A DNA stretch of 33,007 bases, taken from NCBI RefSeq assembly GCF_001704635.1, contig NZ_MAXF01000187.1, positions 1-33,007 on the forward strand. Reading direction: 5' to 3'. This document shows, piece after piece, positions 16,283-23,204 of the stretch. Below the pieces are notes generated by a model. That model worked only from the letters and a program-made list of their open reading frames with translations. It was not told the origin of the DNA and did not search any database. Position 1 is the first letter of the stretch, and each line of letters begins with the position of its first letter. The DNA is from Streptomyces sparsogenes (lineage in GTDB: Bacteria; Actinomycetota; Actinomycetes; Streptomycetales; Streptomycetaceae). Both the position numbers and the translations under genes were made by a program.

Positions 16283-16326
16283 TGTGACGACAACTGGTTG
16301 CGAATGGGCGGGAGTTGCGTCACACT
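16283..16326 (+). promoter_or_regulatory. operator-like inverted repeat over a candidate promoter
   Basis: TGTGACGACAACT (16283-16295) and AGTTGCGTCACA (16313-16324) form an imperfect inverted repeat, with one extra base in the left arm. Inside it, TTGCGA (16298-16303) and CACACT (16321-16326) are 17 bases apart, a weak fit to a vegetative promoter. An HTH protein binding the arms could block or activate transcription of the tail genes. Confidence 0.45.
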
Positions 16327-16333
16327 TGGCGAC

Positions 16334-16380
16334 AGCGGCGGAGCTGTGCCCGGGACCCGGGCCACGGTCCCGCCGCTTTT
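16334..16380 (+). terminator. terminator-like hairpin in the leader of the tail operon
   Basis: CGGGAC (16351-16356) pairs with GTCCCG (16367-16372), and an outer arm AGCGG (16334-16338) pairs with CCGCT (16373-16377), followed directly by TTTT (16377-16380). U-runs are rare in this GC-rich genome. The hairpin lies just after the candidate promoter and 40 bases before the first structural tail gene. It may end the two-gene upstream transcript, act as an attenuator, or both. Confidence 0.55.
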
Positions 16381-16419
16381 CGCTGTGCGCAGCCCCTGAC
16401 GACCGCGAGGAGTGCGCGC

Positions 16420-16827
16420 ATGACCGAGCCCTTGGTGATCTTTCCTGACGTCGAACGCCTCGTCGTCGAGCACCTGAAGAACCGCCCCGAGCTGGCCGGG
16501 GTCCTCGTGGACAACCGGACCCCGCCCGGCTTCGACGGGACCCAGAAGGCGGTGCTGGTCTCCCGCGCGGGCGGGGTCTGGGTGGAGGACATCCATCTGG
16601 ACCAGCCGCTGGTCGACCTCGAGGTGTACGGCCCCGACAAACCCACCGCCCACACCGTGGCCACGGCCGCCCGCACGGCGCTGTTCACCGTGCGCGGCAC
16701 CACGTTCGGCACCGCCGGTGTCACCGACATCGTCGAGGTGGACGGCCCCCGCTGGCTGCCCGACCACCTCCACGCGGCGGCCAGCCGCTATCTGTCCACG
16801 GTCCGGCTGTCCATCCGCCCGGCGTAG
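16420..16827 (+). CDS. tail terminator/completion-like protein
   Basis: Protein of 135 aa, ATG start with GCGAGGAG before it. It has an alpha/beta make-up (PLVIFPDVERLVVEHLKNRPEL, then QKAVLVSRAGGVWVEDIHLDQPLVDLEVYG, then AHTVATAARTALFTV). This resembles the gpU/gp17-type tail terminators that cap the tail tube in siphophages and lie immediately before the major tail protein gene. The assignment rests on position plus general fold character. It would normally join tail to head, so its survival without head genes suggests it caps a free tail. Confidence 0.65.
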   Translation: MTEPLVIFPDVERLVVEHLKNRPELAGVLVDNRTPPGFDGTQKAVLVSRAGGVWVEDIHLDQPLVDLEVYGPDKPTAHTVATAARTALFTVRGTTFGTAGVTDIVEVDGPRWLPDHLHAAASRYLSTVRLSIRPA

Positions 16828-16847
16828 CCGGCCGCCTCGCCTCACCG

Positions 16848-16874
16848 CGTCACAAACGTCACAAACGTCACAAG
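16848..16874 (+). repeat. three tandem CGTCACAAA units before the tail-tube gene
   Basis: CGTCACAAA occurs at 16848 and 16857, and as CGTCACAAG at 16866. The last unit runs into the ribosome site AAGGAG of the tail-tube gene. The TCACAA element could modulate translation or bind a regulator; it is also related to the GTCACA arm of the repeat at 16313-16324. Confidence 0.6.
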
Positions 16875-16883
16875 GAGCCACGC

Positions 16884-17459
16884 ATGCCCGGAATGAACCC
16901 CAACGAGATCCGTGTCGCGGGGACCGGCCGCATCCTGACCGCCCCGCTCGGCACCACCGTCCCGGCCGATGTGTCCACGGCGTGGGCGGCGGGCTGGAAG
17001 GACCTCGGGTACACCACCACCGACGGCATCAAGTTCAACAAGAAGGACAAGATCGACCCGGTGGACACCTGGCAGTCGGTCAGCCCGGCCCGGTTCGTCT
17101 ACTCCGACCGCGACCTCACCGTGAAGTTCCAGCTGCTCCAGCTCAACGAGGACACCCTGCCGTTCTTCTTCGGCGGCGACGCGGTGGCGGAGACCGCGGC
17201 CGGCTCCAAGGTGTACCGCTACGAGCTGGACGCCGAGCCGAAGAAGGACGAGCGGATGCTGGGCGTCGAGTTCGCGGACGGCGATGTCATCAAGTACCGG
17301 TTCATCCTCCGCAGGGGCCAGGTCACCGAGACCGAGGAACTCCAGCTCACCCGCACGGCCGCGGTCCGCCTCGGCGTCACCTTCACCGCGCTGGCCGTGG
17401 ACAACGACACCCCGCTGGCCACCTGGCTGATGAACGACCCGGCCTTCGCCGGCTCCTGA
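16884..17459 (+). CDS. major tail (tube) protein
   Basis: Protein of 191 aa with ATG 16884 and AAGGAG upstream. It begins with a short arm (NEIRVAGTGRILTAPLGTTVP), then GWKDLGYTTTDGIKFNKKDK, then long beta strands (FVYSDRDLTVKFQLLQLNEDTLPFFFGG; YRYELDAEP; YRFILRRGQVTETEELQLTRT). This is the organisation of siphophage tail-tube subunits from actinophages, where GW.DLGYTT.DG is a recurrent N-terminal pattern. Many copies would stack as hexamer rings around the tape measure. There is no sheath gene, so the predicted tail is non-contractile. Confidence 0.8.
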   Translation: MPGMNPNEIRVAGTGRILTAPLGTTVPADVSTAWAAGWKDLGYTTTDGIKFNKKDKIDPVDTWQSVSPARFVYSDRDLTVKFQLLQLNEDTLPFFFGGDAVAETAAGSKVYRYELDAEPKKDERMLGVEFADGDVIKYRFILRRGQVTETEELQLTRTAAVRLGVTFTALAVDNDTPLATWLMNDPAFAGS

Positions 17460-17538
17460 CCACCCCCGCCACTTCCCCCCGCGCACACCCCACGTGCCAC
17501 CGCGCACCACTTCCCAACCGCGAAGGAGTCGTTCGCCG

Positions 17539-17829
17539 ATGCCCGCGTTCAACGTCAACGCCGCACGCGCCCAGCGTCTGGAAGCGCTGGGCCTGACCTG
17601 GGACTTCGAGGTCGACGGGGAGACGTTCTCACTCCCCACCGAGATCCCCCGCCGCTCCGCCCACGCCCTCGCCGACCTCAAGGACAACGACCTGGACGGG
17701 CTGCTCGCGCTGCTCATGGGCGAGAAGAGCTACCAGCGGCTGTGCGAACACGAGGTGAGCGTGCAGGACATCGCCGCGATCCTCGAGGCGTACGGCAAGG
17801 ACACCGGGCTCGGCGTGGGGGAAGGCTGA
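17539..17829 (+). CDS. tail assembly chaperone, G protein
   Basis: Protein of 96 aa from ATG 17539, with GAAGGAG before it. It is rich in acidic and helical segments (RAQRLEALGLTWDFEVDGETFSLPTE, then HALADLKDNDLDGLLALLMGEKSY). It lies between tail tube and tape measure, where all siphophages keep the G/GT chaperone pair. The last codons read GTG GGG GAA GGC TGA. A GGGGGAA heptamer sits in register with slippage two codons before the stop, so a fraction of ribosomes should shift to the -1 frame and make the longer GT form. Confidence 0.8.
   Translation: MPAFNVNAARAQRLEALGLTWDFEVDGETFSLPTEIPRRSAHALADLKDNDLDGLLALLMGEKSYQRLCEHEVSVQDIAAILEAYGKDTGLGVGEG
17817..17823 (+). other. programmed -1 frameshift site GGGGGAA
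   Basis: The heptamer G-GGG-GAA lies in the G reading frame 3 bases before the GGC-TGA end. Stepping back one base at this point joins residue 95 of G to the overlapping open frame that runs to 18257 (next codons AGG CTG AGC). This heptamer, position and direction match the conserved frameshift in tail assembly chaperone genes of lambda-like and actinobacterial phages. Confidence 0.75.
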
Positions 17830-18257
17830 GCCTCGGCGCGCTCGTGGAGGAGCACGCCGAGGCGCTGGAGGCCGATCTGCTGCGGTACTACGGCGTCGAC
17901 CTGCTCGACTGGCACCGCGAGGCGCTGTCCTCGCGGCGGCTGGCGGTGCTGGTGCGCCATCTGCCGCCGGACTCGGCGTTCGTACGGGCGCGGGAGGGGG
18001 AGGCCGCGGAGTGGGGGCTGACGGACCATCTGCTGGCGGCGGTGGTGGATCACCTCGCGATCGCCAACTGGATGTTCGCGTCGGTCAACCGCGACGAGTA
18101 CGCGGACCCGCCGGAGACGCCGGTGCCGGTGCCGCGGCCGGCGGCGGGGGCCGCCACGGCGCCCGAGACCCGGGACACGGGCCCGTCCGACGGCCCGGGC
18201 CCGGCCGCGACCGGGCGGGGGCCGAGCGCGGCGGAGTTGGCACGGTTCTTCGGGTGA
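17823..18257 (+). CDS. tail assembly chaperone, T extension (-1 frame of G)
   Basis: An open frame in the -1 phase relative to G contributes about 144 residues: RLSLGALVEEHAEALEADLL, then RYYGVDLLDWHREALSSRRL, AVLVRHLPPDSAFV, and HLLAAVVDHLAIANWMFASVN. A Pro/Ala-rich end follows (PSAAELARFFG). The G-T fusion would be about 239 aa. The YYGVDLLDW and LLA..D.L...NW pattern is typical of actinophage T segments. It lacks its own credible ribosome site at the junction, which supports expression by frameshifting. The product should coat the tape measure before tube polymerisation. Confidence 0.75.
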   Translation, partial: RLSLGALVEEHAEALEADLLRYYGVDLLDWHREALSSRRLAVLVRHLPPDSAFVRAREGEAAEWGLTDHLLAAVVDHLAIANWMFASVNRDEYADPPETPVPVPRPAAGAATAPETRDTGPSDGPGPAATGRGPSAAELARFFG

Positions 18258-18272
18258 TCTACAGGAGGGGCA

Positions 18273-18836
18273 ATGGGGGACATCGTGCGGGATCTGCTCG
18301 GGACCGTGCAGGATCTCCGCAAGACCCTGGACAAGCAGCTTCAGGAGTGGAAGGTCGAGCATGCCTGGGTGAAAAAGGCGATCGCCGGCCTGAACACCGA
18401 GGCCAACCTGCTCAAAGGCGAGGCCAACGTCGCCAGCTACTCGTTCAAGCTCGCGGGGAAGGACTTCAACCTCCAGGAGTTCCTCACGGAGAGACGGGCC
18501 GAGCGGGAGACACAGCAGACCATCAACGGCATCAAGTCGTCCATCGCCGAACTGAAGCAGCGTCTCGACCACCTGCACGGCTTCGTGAGACAGGGTGTCG
18601 TGCGGCCTCTGAACGAGCTGCACGGACAGGTGCGGGAGCTGTCCAGCCGTATCAACCGGGCCGCCGACCAGGCCGCCCGGGCGAACCACCGGCTGGACGC
18701 CCTGTCCAGGCAGGTCAGCCGCACCGCCCCGCAGCAGCAGGCGCACATCGGCAACACCCGGTCCTTCAGCGAAACCGCCGAGCGCATCAACCACCTCGAA
18801 GCCCGTATCGACAGCTTGGCCCGGGCGCTGGGCTGA
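18273..18836 (+). CDS. coiled-coil protein inserted between chaperone and tape measure
   Basis: Protein of 187 aa, ATG 18273 after AGGAGGGG. It is nearly all helical with heptad-like spacing (IVRDLLGTVQDLRKTLDKQLQEWKVEH; INGIKSSIAELKQRLDHLHGFV; LNELHGQVRELSSRINRAADQAARANHRLDAL; ERINHLEARIDSLARALG), separated by a central LLKGEANVASYSFKLAGKDFNLQEFL segment. No signal peptide or membrane helix. In standard siphophage tails the tape measure gene directly follows the chaperone, so this is an extra part. It could be a second ruler piece, a tape-measure partner or a cargo. No function is recognised. Confidence 0.7.
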   Translation: MGDIVRDLLGTVQDLRKTLDKQLQEWKVEHAWVKKAIAGLNTEANLLKGEANVASYSFKLAGKDFNLQEFLTERRAERETQQTINGIKSSIAELKQRLDHLHGFVRQGVVRPLNELHGQVRELSSRINRAADQAARANHRLDALSRQVSRTAPQQQAHIGNTRSFSETAERINHLEARIDSLARALG

Positions 18837-18857
18837 GGGACGGAGGGAGGCACCGCC

Positions 18858-20021
18858 ATGTCACTGCTCGCGGCACTCAACAGGTCGTCGTCCGCACTGC
18901 TGAGGCTGAAGAACGGCACCGGCCAGACGGACACCAGCGTCTCCAAATTCGCCCGGACCGCGACCCAGGCCGGGTCCGCCGTCGGCCGCATCAAGGGCGA
19001 CGTCGACAAGTCGGCCAACTCCATGCGCACCCTCCAGCGGGAGGCCACCGCCGCCGAGCGCAGCGTGGCCAGGAGTGGGCGTTCCATGGCCACCGCCGGC
19101 CGCAGTGCGGCGACGGGCGGAGGGCTGATGGGGCGGATGAAGACGGGGTTGCAGGGGGTGACCACGGCCCAGAAGGGCCTGAACACCGCGATGAAGTCGA
19201 ACGTCTTCGGGGCGGTCATGGCGCTGCTGATGCCGCTGATCATGAAGCTCGTCGACATGGCCATGCAGTCCAAGACGGTACAGCGGATCGTCCAGGCGGC
19301 CTTCAGGATCGTCGGCCAGGTCATCGGCACCACGATGCGGGTGGCGAGACAGGTGGTGCAGACGACGTGGAACGCCATCAAGACCGCGTTCACGGTCGTG
19401 CTGAAGGTCATCTGGACCGTGGTGAAGACCTACTTCACCATCTACAAGACCATCATCACCACGGTCATCCACGCCATCATGGCCGTGATCCGCCCGCTGC
19501 TGTCCTTCTTCTCGGAGAAGATCCCCGCCGCGTTCCGGGCCACCAGGAGCGGCATCCAGCGCGCGTTCAGCGGGCTGGCCGGGATCGTCCGGGGCGCGTT
19601 CAGTGCCGTGCTGGGCGCGGTGCGGGGGCCGCTGAACGGGGTGATCGGGCTGGTCAACCGGGCGATCGGCGCGCTGAACCGGGTGAAGGTGTCGATCCCT
19701 TCGTGGGTGCCGGGCGGGATCGGGGGCAAGTCGTTCGGGGTGAACCTGCCCACCATCCCCACGCTCGCCCAGGGAGGCGTCGTGCTGCCCCGCCCCGGGG
19801 GCACCCTCGCGCTGCTCGCCGAGGCGGGGCAGGCCGAGGCCGTGCTGCCGCTGAACCGGCTGAACGCGCTGCTGGCCCGCAGTGGGCCCGCGCCGGGGCT
19901 CGCCATGGCGGGTGGCGGGCCGCGGGGCGGGTTCGTCATCGAGCACTACCACGAGGCGCCGGGCGCCAGCGCCCGGCAGACCGCCGAGGATCTGATGTTC
20001 CTGATGAAGGCGAGGGGGTGA
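18858..20021 (+). CDS. short tape measure protein
   Basis: Protein of 387 aa, ATG 18858 with GGGAGG upstream. N-terminal half is polar and helical (SKFARTATQAGSAVGRIKG, TLQREATAAERSVARSG). Residues about 115-215 are strongly hydrophobic (FGAVMALLMPLIMKLVDMAM; VVLKVIWTVVKTYFTIYKTI; IITTVIHAIMAVIRPLLSFF), as in the membrane-active parts of tape measures. The C-terminus has the usual IPSWVPGGIGGK, LAQGGVVLPRPGG, AEAGQAEAVLPLNRL signature. Siphophage tape measures usually have 700-2000 residues. At the common 1.5 angstrom per residue this one would set a tail of under 60 nm. Confidence 0.88.
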   Translation: MSLLAALNRSSSALLRLKNGTGQTDTSVSKFARTATQAGSAVGRIKGDVDKSANSMRTLQREATAAERSVARSGRSMATAGRSAATGGGLMGRMKTGLQGVTTAQKGLNTAMKSNVFGAVMALLMPLIMKLVDMAMQSKTVQRIVQAAFRIVGQVIGTTMRVARQVVQTTWNAIKTAFTVVLKVIWTVVKTYFTIYKTIITTVIHAIMAVIRPLLSFFSEKIPAAFRATRSGIQRAFSGLAGIVRGAFSAVLGAVRGPLNGVIGLVNRAIGALNRVKVSIPSWVPGGIGGKSFGVNLPTIPTLAQGGVVLPRPGGTLALLAEAGQAEAVLPLNRLNALLARSGPAPGLAMAGGGPRGGFVIEHYHEAPGASARQTAEDLMFLMKARG

Positions 20022-20022
20022 C

Positions 20023-20931
20023 ATGGCGGGCGAGAACACCGCCGCCGAGCCGGGGCCGCGGATCACCGTCGATGGGCAGGTGCAGTGGGCCGGGCTGCTG
20101 ATGGGCCCCGGAACCGACTACTGGATCGCCGCCGAGGGGCTCACCGGCTGGGAGGAGCTGCCCGGCCTGGACAGCGCCGACGCCGACCGCCCGGTGGGGC
20201 ACGGCGGGTGGCCGGGTTCGCAGTGGGCGCAGGCCCGTACGGTCACCGCGCAGGTGTGGTTCGCGCCGGACCCGGACGCCGGGCCCGAGGCCGTACGGGA
20301 GGCCCTGCGCGCCCTGCGCGCGGCCACCGCCGTGCGCGACGAGGAGGAGTGGCTCGCGGTGCGGCTGCACGGCGAGACGCTGGCGGTGCGGGCCCGGGTC
20401 ACCCAGCGTGTGGTGCCCACCGACCGGCAGTTCGCGGCGAGCCGACTGGCGAAGATGACGCTCCAGTGGAAGGCCTCCGATCCGCGCCGCTACGCGGTGG
20501 TGGGGCGGCTGGACACCGTGGGCCTCCCCCAGCGGGAGCCGGGCCTGACCTGGCCGCTCGCCTGGCCGCTGGCCTGGGGCACGCCCGGCGCCACGGGCGA
20601 CCTCACCGTGGAGAACGACGGCAGCGCGCCCGCCCATCCGGTGATCACCTTCACCGGGCCCTGCACCCGGCCGCGCCTGGCCAACCGGGCCGGCGGCGAC
20701 TGGCTGGAGTACGCGATCACGCTGGCCGAGGACGACGAACTCGTCGTGGACACCGCCGAGGGGACCGTGATGTTGGGCGGCACCGCGTCGCGCCGCCACA
20801 CCGCCGTCCCGGGCAGTGCTCCGGAGGAGTCGTTCACCCTGCCGCCCGGCACCTCACAGCTGTCGTTCCGGGCCGCGTCGGGAGGGGCGGGGGCCACCGC
20901 CACGATCGCCTGGCGGAGCGCGGAGTGGTGA
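20023..20931 (+). CDS. distal tail (Dit-like) protein
   Basis: Protein of 302 aa whose ATG follows the tape-measure stop by one base (TGACATG). N-terminal domain: VQWAGLLMGPGTDYWIAAE..LTGWEELPGLDSADADRPVGHGG, then TVTAQVWFAP and a long helix of ALRALRAATA. The middle DRQFAASRLAKMTLQWKASDPRRYA is a characteristic Dit/phage-tail-family signature. A second beta-sandwich domain follows from GDLTVENDGSAPAHPVITFTG to the end, resembling galectin-like Dit C-terminal domains. It would form the hexamer ring at the tail tip between tube and hub. Confidence 0.8.
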   Translation: MAGENTAAEPGPRITVDGQVQWAGLLMGPGTDYWIAAEGLTGWEELPGLDSADADRPVGHGGWPGSQWAQARTVTAQVWFAPDPDAGPEAVREALRALRAATAVRDEEEWLAVRLHGETLAVRARVTQRVVPTDRQFAASRLAKMTLQWKASDPRRYAVVGRLDTVGLPQREPGLTWPLAWPLAWGTPGATGDLTVENDGSAPAHPVITFTGPCTRPRLANRAGGDWLEYAITLAEDDELVVDTAEGTVMLGGTASRRHTAVPGSAPEESFTLPPGTSQLSFRAASGGAGATATIAWRSAEW

Positions 20932-21066
20932 GCGCGGGGTGGTGAGCGCGCCGCACAGCCCGCACAGCCCGCACAACACAGCCCGCGCAGCCCCAACAAC
21001 ACAGCCCGCCCCGCGCAGACCGCACGCGGCGGACAGAAGTCCTCTGATCACCGTGGGAGCCGTTTC
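20932..21066 (+). repeat. repeat-rich spacer between Dit-like and fibre-like genes
   Basis: The spacer is unusually long for this tightly packed operon. It first duplicates GAGCGC/GGGTGGTGAGCGC around 20930-20949. It then carries several copies of a CACAGCCCG unit between 20954 and 21010 (CACAGCCCGCACAGCCCG, later ACACAGCCCGC twice). No hairpin with U-run and no ORF of note. It may be a remnant of slippage or of recombination next to a variable tail-tip gene. Confidence 0.55.
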
Positions 21067-22110
21067 ATGACCGTTCGTTCCGCCTGGCATCCGCCCACCG
21101 GCCAGACCCGCGAGGACACCCGGCTCGCCGTCGGCCTCGGCATGGCCTCCGCCGGGCCGCTGCTGACCCGCGCCGGGTGCGTGTTCGGCGGGCTCCAGCT
21201 CACCGGCACCGCCGCCACCGGCATGCAGGCCAGACTCTCGCCCGGGCAGGTGTGGATCGCGGGCACGTCCACCGGCTCGCAGGGCGGCTACCCGGTCACC
21301 GTGGATTCCGACGCCCTGCTGACCGTCGCCGACGGACACGCCAGCCTGCCGCGCGTGGACGCGCTGGTCGTGCGGGTCTACGACAACGACTACGACGGCT
21401 CCGGCAGGTACGAGGCGGCCCTGGAACTGCTCCAGGGAACCCCGGCCGGCTCCCCCACCGCCCCGGCCGTGCCCAAGAACGCCGAACTCCTCTACGAGAT
21501 CGCCGTTCCCGCCGGGGCCTCCGCCGCCAAGGGCATCACCTGGGCCTCCGCCATCACCGACCGCCGCCGCTACACCGCGGCGCTGGGCGGCATCGTGCCC
21601 GCGGCGGGCGGGGCGCCGCACAACGGGGCGTACGTCGGGCAGTACCGCGACGCGGGCGGCCGGCTGGAGCGCTGGGACGGCGCCCAGTGGACGAAGTTCA
21701 TCCCCAACTCGGTCCTGGTGCACACCCTGAACTGGGGCGGCACCACCGGCACCTCGTACGTGGAGGTGCTCCCCATCGACACCCTCACCTCCCTCGCCGC
21801 CACCTTCACCGCGCCGCCCTCGCGGTGGGTGTCCCTCACCTTCGGCGCCTACACGGCCGCCGACGGCGACGCCACCGCGTACATCTCCTTCCGGCTCAGG
21901 CTGCAGAACGGCACGGAGGTGCTCGCCCCCTCCGACGACCGCGCGGCCATCCTCGCCGGCGCGGGCAGGGCGTCCATCTCCACCTGCTTCCCGGTGGGGA
22001 ACCTCACCCCCGGGGCCGTCTACACCGTGACCGCCGCCTACCGGTCCTCCGTCGCGGGGACGCGCGTGCACTTCGACAACCGTTTCATCCGCGTCGACCC
22101 GGTGGCGTGA
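21067..22110 (+). CDS. tail-tip / fibre-like minor tail protein
   Basis: Protein of 347 aa. The N-terminal 180 residues (SAWHPPTGQTREDTRLAVG; GMQARLSPGQVWIAGT; DALLTVADGHASLPRVDALVVRVYDNDYDGSG; ASAITDRRRYTAALGG) match the anchoring domain of actinophage minor tail proteins. After a glycine-rich hinge and GQYRDAGGRLERWDGAQWTKFIP, the last 120 residues are a beta-rich domain (WVSLTFGAYTAADGDATAYISFRL; GAVYTVTAAYRS; VHFDNRFIRVDPVA). This is the best candidate for target recognition by the particle. No catalytic motif. Its stop overlaps the next start (GTGA). Confidence 0.7.
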   Translation: MTVRSAWHPPTGQTREDTRLAVGLGMASAGPLLTRAGCVFGGLQLTGTAATGMQARLSPGQVWIAGTSTGSQGGYPVTVDSDALLTVADGHASLPRVDALVVRVYDNDYDGSGRYEAALELLQGTPAGSPTAPAVPKNAELLYEIAVPAGASAAKGITWASAITDRRRYTAALGGIVPAAGGAPHNGAYVGQYRDAGGRLERWDGAQWTKFIPNSVLVHTLNWGGTTGTSYVEVLPIDTLTSLAATFTAPPSRWVSLTFGAYTAADGDATAYISFRLRLQNGTEVLAPSDDRAAILAGAGRASISTCFPVGNLTPGAVYTVTAAYRSSVAGTRVHFDNRFIRVDPVA

Positions 22111-23204
22111 CCGCCGTGGACGCCCGCTACCGCGCCGTGTTCACCGATCTGCGCACCGACCAGGCCATCGACGTGCTGCCCCTGCAAGGCGTGGAGTACG
22201 ACGACTACCTCGGCAAGCCCGGGTCGCTCAGCGCGACCCTGCCGGTGCCCGACGTCCGGATGGCCGGGCGCGTCCGGGAGCTGGTGGAAGGGCGCACCGC
22301 GGTCTATCTGGAGCGTGGGGACGAGGTGTGCTGGGGCGGCATCGTGTGGACCCTGACCCCGGCCACGGACGACCGGGGCGCCACCACGGTCGGGCTGCAG
22401 GCGGCCACCTTCGACTCGTACGCGGGCCGCCGCTACATCCGGGCGAACCTGAGCTTCTCCGCGGTCGACCACCTGGAGATCGTCCGGGGGCTGTGGGAGT
22501 ACATGCAGGGGGCCGAGGGCGGCCGGATCGGGGTGGAGTACGGGACGACGGCGCCGACCGTGTCCCGTACGGTGTCCTACCGCGACGGTGACGAGACCCT
22601 GGTGGAGGAGGCGATCGGGCAGCTCGCGGCGATGGAGCCCGGCTTCGAGCACCGGATCGCGGTGTACCGGGACCCGGTGTCGGGGCGGCGGGTGAAGCTG
22701 CTCCAGCTCGGCTCGCCGAAGATCCGGGTGGGCAGCCAGCCGGTGATGCTGGATCTGCCGGGCGATGTGCTGTCGTACTCCTTCCCCCGCGATGCCACGC
22801 GCGGCGGGACGACCGCGCGGGCCAGGGGCGGTACCCCGGAGGGCGGGGCGAGCACTCCGGTGCTGTCCGCGGAACAGGTGGCCCAGGACCTGATCGCGGC
22901 CGGGTTCCCGCGCCTCGACACCTCGTCCGACCACAGCAACGTCACCGACAAGGCGACGCTGGACGCGTTCGCCCGGTCCGAACTGGCCGCCCTGCGCGGC
23001 CCGGTGGTCATCCCCTCGGTCCGGATCCGCCTCGGGTCCGGCACCACGCCCGCGCTGCTCGGCACGACCGTGCGGCTGCGGATCAAGGACGTGTGGTTCT
23101 CCGAGGGCCTGGACGCCCGCTATCGCGTGGTCGGCATCAAGGTCACCGCCCCTGAGCGGGGCCGCCCGGAGACCGCCGACCTGTATCTGGAGGAGGCGGA
23201 CTGA
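22107..23204 (+). CDS. baseplate hub / Tal-like protein (gp27-like, ReqiPepy6 gp37 type)
   Basis: Protein of 365 aa from GTG 22107, overlapping the previous stop by 4 bp. It begins with the hub fold (YRAVFTDLRTDQAIDVLPLQGVEYDDYLGKPGSLSATLPVP; RELVEGRTAVYLERGDEVCWGGIVWTL). Then it has AATFDSYAGRRYIRANLSF and long strands to the end (GTTVRLRIKDVWFSEGLDARYRVVGIKV, ADLYLEE). This is the gp27/Tal-like hub that closes the tail tube. In phages it often carries a C-terminal peptidase or lysozyme, but here the protein ends with the hub fold. No cell-wall hydrolase is therefore built into the tip. Confidence 0.75.
   Translation: MTAVDARYRAVFTDLRTDQAIDVLPLQGVEYDDYLGKPGSLSATLPVPDVRMAGRVRELVEGRTAVYLERGDEVCWGGIVWTLTPATDDRGATTVGLQAATFDSYAGRRYIRANLSFSAVDHLEIVRGLWEYMQGAEGGRIGVEYGTTAPTVSRTVSYRDGDETLVEEAIGQLAAMEPGFEHRIAVYRDPVSGRRVKLLQLGSPKIRVGSQPVMLDLPGDVLSYSFPRDATRGGTTARARGGTPEGGASTPVLSAEQVAQDLIAAGFPRLDTSSDHSNVTDKATLDAFARSELAALRGPVVIPSVRIRLGSGTTPALLGTTVRLRIKDVWFSEGLDARYRVVGIKVTAPERGRPETADLYLEEAD

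Noticed and set aside
21177..22106. Upstream extension of the hub protein frame from 21177
   Set aside because: This stretch is the +2 shadow of the fibre-like gene, very rich in Arg/His. GTG 22107 overlapping the previous stop is the coupled start.
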